DNA of 10,484 nucleotides from Calditrichia bacterium (lineage in GTDB: Bacteria; Calditrichota; Calditrichia; RBG-13-44-9): contig JALXCH010000625.1 in assembly GCA_026991005.1 (NCBI GenBank), positions 1 to 10,484 on the forward strand. Direction: 5' to 3'. The position numbers were made by a program, and so were the translations under genes. The notes beneath the pieces were generated by a model, which ran no database searches, was not told where the DNA came from, and saw only the letters and a program-made list of their open reading frames with translations. Shown here piece after piece: positions 7,112-10,484 of the stretch. Within the stretch, counting starts at the first letter, position 1. Each line of letters starts with the position of its first letter.

Positions 7112-8310
7112 CATTTCAGATACACAATTTTGCGTATCAGGGAATTTTCGGGTAGAGAGAGACGAACAAAGTACACACCTCCCGGTAGTTCGGAGGAGGG
7201 AGACCAGTTTATCCGGTGTGTTCCTGCTATCTGGAATCCCGAAAACAGCGTTGCCACCTTTGCACCGCGTACGTCGAATACGGCAAGTTCCACCCGGCTG
7301 TTTCGGGAAAGGAAGTAACGAATTGTGGTGCCGGGATTGAACGGATTGGGATAATTGGGAAATAGCACCGTGCGTAGAGGTCGGGGGGATTCACCTCCCG
7401 CCTGAATCCCGGTAACGTGGAATACAAAGGGACAGACCACGGGGAGGTGGTCGGAACCGTAGTACAGGGCATTGGCAACGGTAGCAGGAACCGCGCTGTT
7501 CGTTCCTTCGTTAATGGACTGGTTGAAGTGATTGCCATCGTTGCCCACTGCCCGATATTGCGCAGAGAGCACATTGTCCCGCAGGCTGCGAGAGATGAGA
7601 ATGAAGTCAAAGCGATCGTCCAGGCCGCCACTGCTGCCCCCGCCAAAGCTGTTCGCACGCGGGGATTGGGTGTGAATGGGAGCAAAAGCAGGATTGTTGT
7701 GCCAGTTCCCGGGCGAATCGATGGGATCGAGGAGGGTGCTGTCGCTAATGACGAGCTGGTAAGCAGGCTCGCTGCTCTTGTACAAATTGAAATCGCCCAC
7801 GACAATATAATTGGTTTCTGACGGATGGGCCAGCAAATTATTTTTCAATATGGTCATTTCCTGCAAACGCTGCTGCTGGTTGCTGCTTCCCTGTCCTGCC
7901 TTCAGATGAATAGAGTAAAGGTACAGCTCTTCTCCGGAGGCCATGTGTTTTACATGGTATTCCGCAATATCTCGCAGGCTGGTGCTGAAGTACCGGGCTC
8001 CCAGGTAAGCGAACAGACTGTTGCGGTAGAACAAGGCATTGTCCGAGTCCGGCCCGTCGTGAAAAGGAGCGGCATGAAAATCGGAGTCCAGCACGGAAAG
8101 GATGAGATTTACCCCTTCCTGACTGTCCATCTCCTGCACAATTAAAATATCTGGCTGTGCGTAGTGAATCACCGTTGCCAGATCGTTTAAACGTTGATTT
8201 CCGTTGCTACCGGGGAAATTCAACACGTTGTAAGTCATTACCCGAACGGTATCGCTTTGCCCCAGCGCTATTTGCAGCACGGCAAACCAGAATAGAAAAA
8301 TACGCTTCAT
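7111..8310 (-). CDS. Secreted endonuclease/exonuclease/phosphatase-family enzyme with C-terminal sorting domain
   Basis: A metal-dependent phosphodiesterase of the DNase I-like EEP fold, expected outside the cell or on its surface. Residues 1-17 are a signal peptide (cleavage near ALG-QS). Catalytic landmarks in order are N28 (MTYNVLNF), E60 (ILIVQEM), H135 (YSIHLKAG), D173 and N175 (VVGDFN), the DRFDFIL segment with D232 and D235, and D287-H288 (GSDHLPVV). All expected acid, Asn and His positions are present, so activity is likely; DNA, RNA or another phosphodiester could be the substrate. Residues about 313-399 form a separate module beginning FPNYPNPFNPGTTIRY and ending GGVYFVRLSL-RKIVYLK, the FlgD-like or type IX secretion C-terminal domain type common in FCB bacteria. 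The start is supported by AGGAAG five bases before the ATG. The gene is monocistronic and converges on the DUF362 operon. Confidence 0.9.
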   Translation of the reverse strand: MKRIFLFWFAVLQIALGQSDTVRVMTYNVLNFPGSNGNQRLNDLATVIHYAQPDILIVQEMDSQEGVNLILSVLDSDFHAAPFHDGPDSDNALFYRNSLFAYLGARYFSTSLRDIAEYHVKHMASGEELYLYSIHLKAGQGSSNQQQRLQEMTILKNNLLAHPSETNYIVVGDFNLYKSSEPAYQLVISDSTLLDPIDSPGNWHNNPAFAPIHTQSPRANSFGGGSSGGLDDRFDFILISRSLRDNVLSAQYRAVGNDGNHFNQSINEGTNSAVPATVANALYYGSDHLPVVCPFVFHVTGIQAGGESPRPLRTVLFPNYPNPFNPGTTIRYFLSRNSRVELAVFDVRGAKVATLFSGFQIAGTHRINWSPSSELPGGVYFVRLSLPENSLIRKIVYLK

Positions 8311-8344
8311 TGCTTCCTGCCAATTAATTTTTTGATTATTTTAG

Positions 8345-8392
8345 GTGAATTCCCGCCATCTGGAAGAAGAATCATCCCTGCTAGGAATTCAC
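8345..8392. repeat. 9-bp inverted repeat upstream of the nuclease gene
   Basis: GTGAATTCC (8345-8353) and GGAATTCAC (8384-8392) are perfect inverted copies 30 bp apart, 35 to 82 bp upstream of the nuclease start codon. The core GAATTC of each arm is itself a palindrome. This could be a paired protein-binding site or chance; no clear promoter hexamers could be fixed beside it. Confidence 0.35.
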
Positions 8393-8421
8393 GTTCCTGT
8401 GAGCTCCCTTTCCCTGTCAAC

Positions 8422-8679
8422 CTAAATTTTCGACTTTTTTCCGGGGATAACAACCAGAATTTTGAAAAAAAGTTGGATTGCTTGTTTTGAGATATTTAAT
8501 CGGAAAAATCGGTTTATTGAAGCAACCGAAAGCATTGGAATCATAAAAAAAGAGTGAAACCCCATAAAAATGAGGCCCCAGAGAAGCAAGGAATACGCAA
8601 TGCGCCGAAGATAATGGTGGTTTTCATTCAATAAACCTGCTCCTCCGTCTGCTTCATCAAACCAAGGAAATAATTGCAT
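8422..8679 (-). CDS. Doubtful small hypothetical membrane protein
   Basis: An 85-codon frame whose product has a hydrophobic stretch at about residues 28-53 (YSLLLWGLIFMGFHSFFMIPMLSVAS) and a basic C-terminus. I do not recognise a family. In its favour, AAGGAA sits five bases before the ATG. Against it, that ribosome site and the first codons lie wholly inside the 25-bp palindrome that overlaps the promoter of the divergent gene, only 47 bp separate the two start codons, and its A/T-rich codons differ from those of its neighbours. It may simply be non-coding DNA. Apart from this frame, 8311-8726 holds only the two palindromic sites listed. Confidence 0.25.
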   Translation of the reverse strand: MQLFPWFDEADGGAGLLNENHHYLRRIAYSLLLWGLIFMGFHSFFMIPMLSVASINRFFRLNISKQAIQLFFKILVVIPGKKSKI

Positions 8680-8688
8680 TATTTCCTT
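8664..8688. promoter_or_regulatory. 25-bp palindrome, candidate operator
   Basis: AAGGAAATAAT (8664-8674) and ATTATTTCCTT (8678-8688) are perfect 11-bp inverted repeats around the central TGC. The centre overlaps the TTGCAT that could serve as the -35 of the adenosine-kinase-family gene, which fits a repressor-binding operator. No T-run follows on either strand. The sequence is not an exact match to Fur, PerR or Zur boxes that I know, although the ATAAT-ATTAT core is loosely similar. Confidence 0.55.
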
Positions 8689-8702
8689 AAAAATTTTAAA
8701 TT
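8674..8702 (+). promoter_or_regulatory. Possible promoter of the adenosine-kinase-family gene
   Basis: TTGCAT (8674-8679), a 17-bp spacer and TAAATT (8697-8702) give three and four consensus matches. The start would be near 8709, leaving a leader of about 18 nt that contains the AGGAG ribosome site (8716-8720) six bases before the ATG. The match is moderate; its position under the palindrome and close to the ribosome site is the main support. Confidence 0.4.
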
Positions 8703-8726
8703 TAAAAAAACTATGAGGAGAGCCGG

Positions 8727-9209
8727 ATGGAAATTAAAGTAATTCCCATCGAGAAACCGGAAGAAACCAATTTTATACTGGGACATACCCATTTTATTAA
8801 AAGCGTAGAAGATTTGTACGAAGCGGTGGTTCAAAGCGTACCGGGAGTAAAATTCGGTATCGCTTTTTGCGAAGCCTCGCAAGACCGGCTGGTACGCTGG
8901 ACGGGAAATGATGAAAAGCTGATTGAACTGGCCCAGAAAAACGCCATGAATATTGGTGCAGGCCATTCTTTTATTATTTTCATCGAAAACGCTTTTCCCA
9001 TCAACATGCTCAACGCCATCAAGGCTGTGCCGGAAGTATGCCGTATCTTTTGCGCTACCGCCAATCCCACCCAGGTGCTGGTGGCAGAAACCGACCAGGG
9101 TCGGGGAATTATTGGGGTGGTGGACGGACAATCGCCCCTGGGCATCGAAACGGAAAAAGATATTCAAGTACGTAAAGATTTCTTGCGCAAAATTGGCTAT
9201 AAACAATAG
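8727..9209 (+). CDS. Adenosine-specific kinase family protein (PF04008-type)
   Basis: A small cytoplasmic protein of the family described as adenosine-specific kinase (COG1839 type, formerly DUF355), which is frequent in archaea and thermophilic bacteria. Diagnostic stretches are [23 protein letters not shown] (about 40-62), [40 protein letters not shown] (about 75-114) and [17 protein letters not shown] (about 125-141). The 160-aa length matches full-length members. The proposed activity is ATP-dependent phosphorylation of adenosine to AMP; experimental support across the family is thin, so the role is uncertain. AGGAG at 8716-8720 fixes the ATG. The gene stands alone behind a palindromic operator-like site and is followed by a candidate terminator. 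Confidence 0.88.
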   Translation: MEIKVIPIEKPEETNFILGHTHFIKSVEDLYEAVVQSVPGVKFGIAFCEASQDRLVRWTGNDEKLIELAQKNAMNIGAGHSFIIFIENAFPINMLNAIKAVPEVCRIFCATANPTQVLVAETDQGRGIIGVVDGQSPLGIETEKDIQVRKDFLRKIGYKQ

Positions 9210-9228
9210 CTAAAAGAGAAATCCGCTG

Positions 9229-9270
9229 TGCCAGATTCCCGAATCTCTGGCAGGATAATTGTATATTTTT
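9229..9270 (+). terminator. Possible terminator after the adenosine-kinase-family gene
   Basis: TGCCAGA (9229-9235) pairs with TCTGGCA (9246-9252); GATT/AATC pairs offer an alternative inner stem. The T-run (9266-9270) starts some 12 nt after the stem, further than in a textbook intrinsic terminator. It begins 19 nt after the stop codon. Confidence 0.4.
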
Positions 9271-9276
9271 CTTGTG

Positions 9277-9323
9277 ATTTCCGGGAGCCGCAGGATACGC
9301 ACCCATTTCGGCTCCCGGCAAAT
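9277..9323. repeat. Strong GC-rich stem-loop of unknown role
   Basis: CCGGGAGCCG (9281-9290) and CGGCTCCCGG (9309-9318) are perfectly complementary, and ATTT/AAAT (9277-9280 and 9320-9323) extends the helix to 14 bp across one bulged C at 9319. The loop is 18 nt. It is not followed by a T-run on either strand, so simple intrinsic termination is unlikely. It stands out in otherwise A/T-rich intergenic DNA. The rest of 9210-9409 shows only a 10-bp palindrome, ATTGTACAAT, at 9350-9359. Confidence 0.55.
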
Positions 9324-9409
9324 TTCACCGGTAAAATTTCTGGGCAACAATTGTACAATAACTAGAACCGATTTTAACACAAACAATTCATCGAAAACAT
9401 TTTTTGCAT

Positions 9410-10484
9410 ATGAAATATTCCCGGATTAATCCAATTTTTTACTTCTTACGCACCATCTTCCCAAACTTCATGTTGCTTCCGCTATTGTTTTTATTCACGG
9501 CAACACAGGCGCAAAACGTTTCTGAAGATAGTGTTTTGTTTAACCAGCAGATTCAAGACCTCATCAACCAGAAGCAGTATGCTTCTGCCCATATCCTGCT
9601 GGAAGATTTTCTGCAGCAAAGCGGATTAAAACCCTTCTACGCCTGCTGGATGGTGGAAAACGGACTGCTCCATTATTTCCGCCACGAAAATTACCATATT
9701 TTTTACCTGATGGACGAGCCCAACCATTGGAATGAATCCACACCGGATACCACCCGTAATATGCGCATTGCCCGTTTGCGCTATCCCGAACATATTCTGA
9801 AAGCCATCATTCATCAACATCCCGGATATGCCAGAGCGTACAAGTTGCTGGGGGATTACTACAACATGCAGATTCAAGATATGAATGCTCTGGAACTACC
9901 CGATACCAACCGGATGAATAATCTGGAAAAGCTGGTTTTTCAGTATTACACCCAGGCAGAGAAGCTGAATTACCAGGACGTTCAGATAAACCAATGGCTG
10001 GGTATTTACTACCGCCGCATTAATCAAATTGATTTAGCCGAAAAATATTTTCTGCGAAATATAAAACCACCGCATCACGACGCCATTTCCTTTTTAAACC
10101 TGGCGGAAATCAGTTACCAGCGGAAGAAATACGCCAGTGCGTTTAACTACGCCATTCAGGCGGTAAAGTATTTTTCGCCCATCGAGGTGTACCTGAAGTA
10201 CGATGCCAAACGGCTGGCTGCCCGCTCCTTGCTGGCTCTGGGAGACGAAGAACGATTCCTGCAGTACATCGAGGACTGCATCCAGATGCTCCCGGATGTA
10301 CAGGACGCATACATCGACCTTTTTCAGTATTACGAAGGGAATGGCAGAGGCGAAGAAGCCGAAGCTGTGTTGAAAAAAATGCTACTGGCAAATCCTTTCG
10401 ATCGCAAAGGGTACACCGTGCTGGAAAATTACATTATCAAGCACCAGAACTATTTTTTTGGCGAGAGGCTATTCGACGAAATGC
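9410..10484 (+). CDS. Exported TPR-like repeat protein, 3' end outside window
   Basis: The frame is open from the ATG at 9410 to the window edge (358 codons plus one base, no stop). Residues 1-35 form a signal peptide: basic N-region, hydrophobic MLLPLLFLFTATQA, probable cleavage before Gln35. The mature part is helical and repetitive, with TPR-like helix pairs such as YARAYKLLGDYYNMQ (about 140-154), INQWLGIYYRRINQIDLAEKYFLRNI (about 193-218), AISFLNLAEISYQRKKYASAFNYAIQAVKYF (about 225-255) and AYIDLFQYYEGNGRGEEAEAVLKKMLLANP (about 300-329). This suggests a periplasmic or surface scaffold for protein-protein contact; no catalytic motif is visible. No ribosome site precedes 9410; the in-frame ATG at 9470 would start at the hydrophobic core and has none either. 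The specific function is unknown. Confidence 0.85.
   Translation, partial: MKYSRINPIFYFLRTIFPNFMLLPLLFLFTATQAQNVSEDSVLFNQQIQDLINQKQYASAHILLEDFLQQSGLKPFYACWMVENGLLHYFRHENYHIFYLMDEPNHWNESTPDTTRNMRIARLRYPEHILKAIIHQHPGYARAYKLLGDYYNMQIQDMNALELPDTNRMNNLEKLVFQYYTQAEKLNYQDVQINQWLGIYYRRINQIDLAEKYFLRNIKPPHHDAISFLNLAEISYQRKKYASAFNYAIQAVKYFSPIEVYLKYDAKRLAARSLLALGDEERFLQYIEDCIQMLPDVQDAYIDLFQYYEGNGRGEEAEAVLKKMLLANPFDRKGYTVLENYIIKHQNYFFGERLFDEM

Noticed and set aside
6970..7155. 61-codon plus-strand reading frame
   Set aside because: It has no ribosome site or recognisable motif and runs through the nuclease terminator into the convergent gene.
7417..7821. 134-codon plus-strand reading frame
   Set aside because: It is antisense to the nuclease gene, whose frame contains all the catalytic residues.
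8679..9206. 175-codon minus-strand reading frame
   Set aside because: It is fully antisense to the adenosine-kinase-family gene, which has conserved motifs and a ribosome site.
10143..10391. 82-codon minus-strand reading frame
   Set aside because: It is antisense to the open TPR-like gene and its predicted product is Cys- and Pro-rich with no family features.

Overview
This window looks like a chromosomal segment from a bacterium of the FCB superphylum, possibly Calditrichota or Ignavibacteria-like. Three features point there. The FecI/FecR pair has a Bacteroidota-style FecR (DUF4880-like, FecR and DUF4974 parts) feeding a TonB-dependent receptor with an STN signalling domain. The secreted nuclease ends in a YPNPFNP-type C-terminal secretion/FlgD-like domain. 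The base composition is moderate, with A/T-rich intergenic DNA. The genus cannot be fixed from the sequence alone. I see no rRNA, tRNA, CRISPR array, phage gene or transposase.

Layout. 1-418: A/T-rich non-coding DNA with two diverged inverted copies of a palindromic repeat and a possible promoter. 419-4988: a same-strand cell-surface signalling cassette made of an ECF sigma factor, a membrane FecR-like anti-sigma factor and a 914-residue STN/TonB-dependent outer-membrane receptor; a 160-bp structured spacer precedes the receptor gene. 5107-6942: a probable two-gene operon encoding a DedA/VTT-type membrane protein and a DUF362 protein with two [4Fe-4S] motifs, preceded by a strong promoter-like sequence that predicts a leaderless mRNA. 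7111-8310 (minus strand): a secreted DNase I-like endonuclease/exonuclease/phosphatase-family enzyme with its own intrinsic terminator. 8311-8726: mostly non-coding, with a doubtful 85-codon reading frame and an almost perfect 25-bp palindrome at the promoter of the next gene. 8727-9209: an adenosine-specific kinase family protein. 9210-9409: non-coding with two hairpins. 9410 to the end: an exported TPR-like repeat protein, open at the window edge.

How the genes work together. The first three genes form a recognisable circuit: ligand binding at the outer-membrane receptor is passed by its periplasmic STN domain to FecR, which releases the sigma factor to transcribe target genes, probably including the receptor. 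There is no SusD-type lipoprotein, so a siderophore, metal complex or other small ligand is at least as likely as a glycan. The remaining genes look like independent housekeeping or envelope functions. I see no clearly new multi-gene system. The best leads are non-coding: the structured receptor leader, the 25-bp palindrome, the predicted leaderless promoter and the terminal-inverted repeats.
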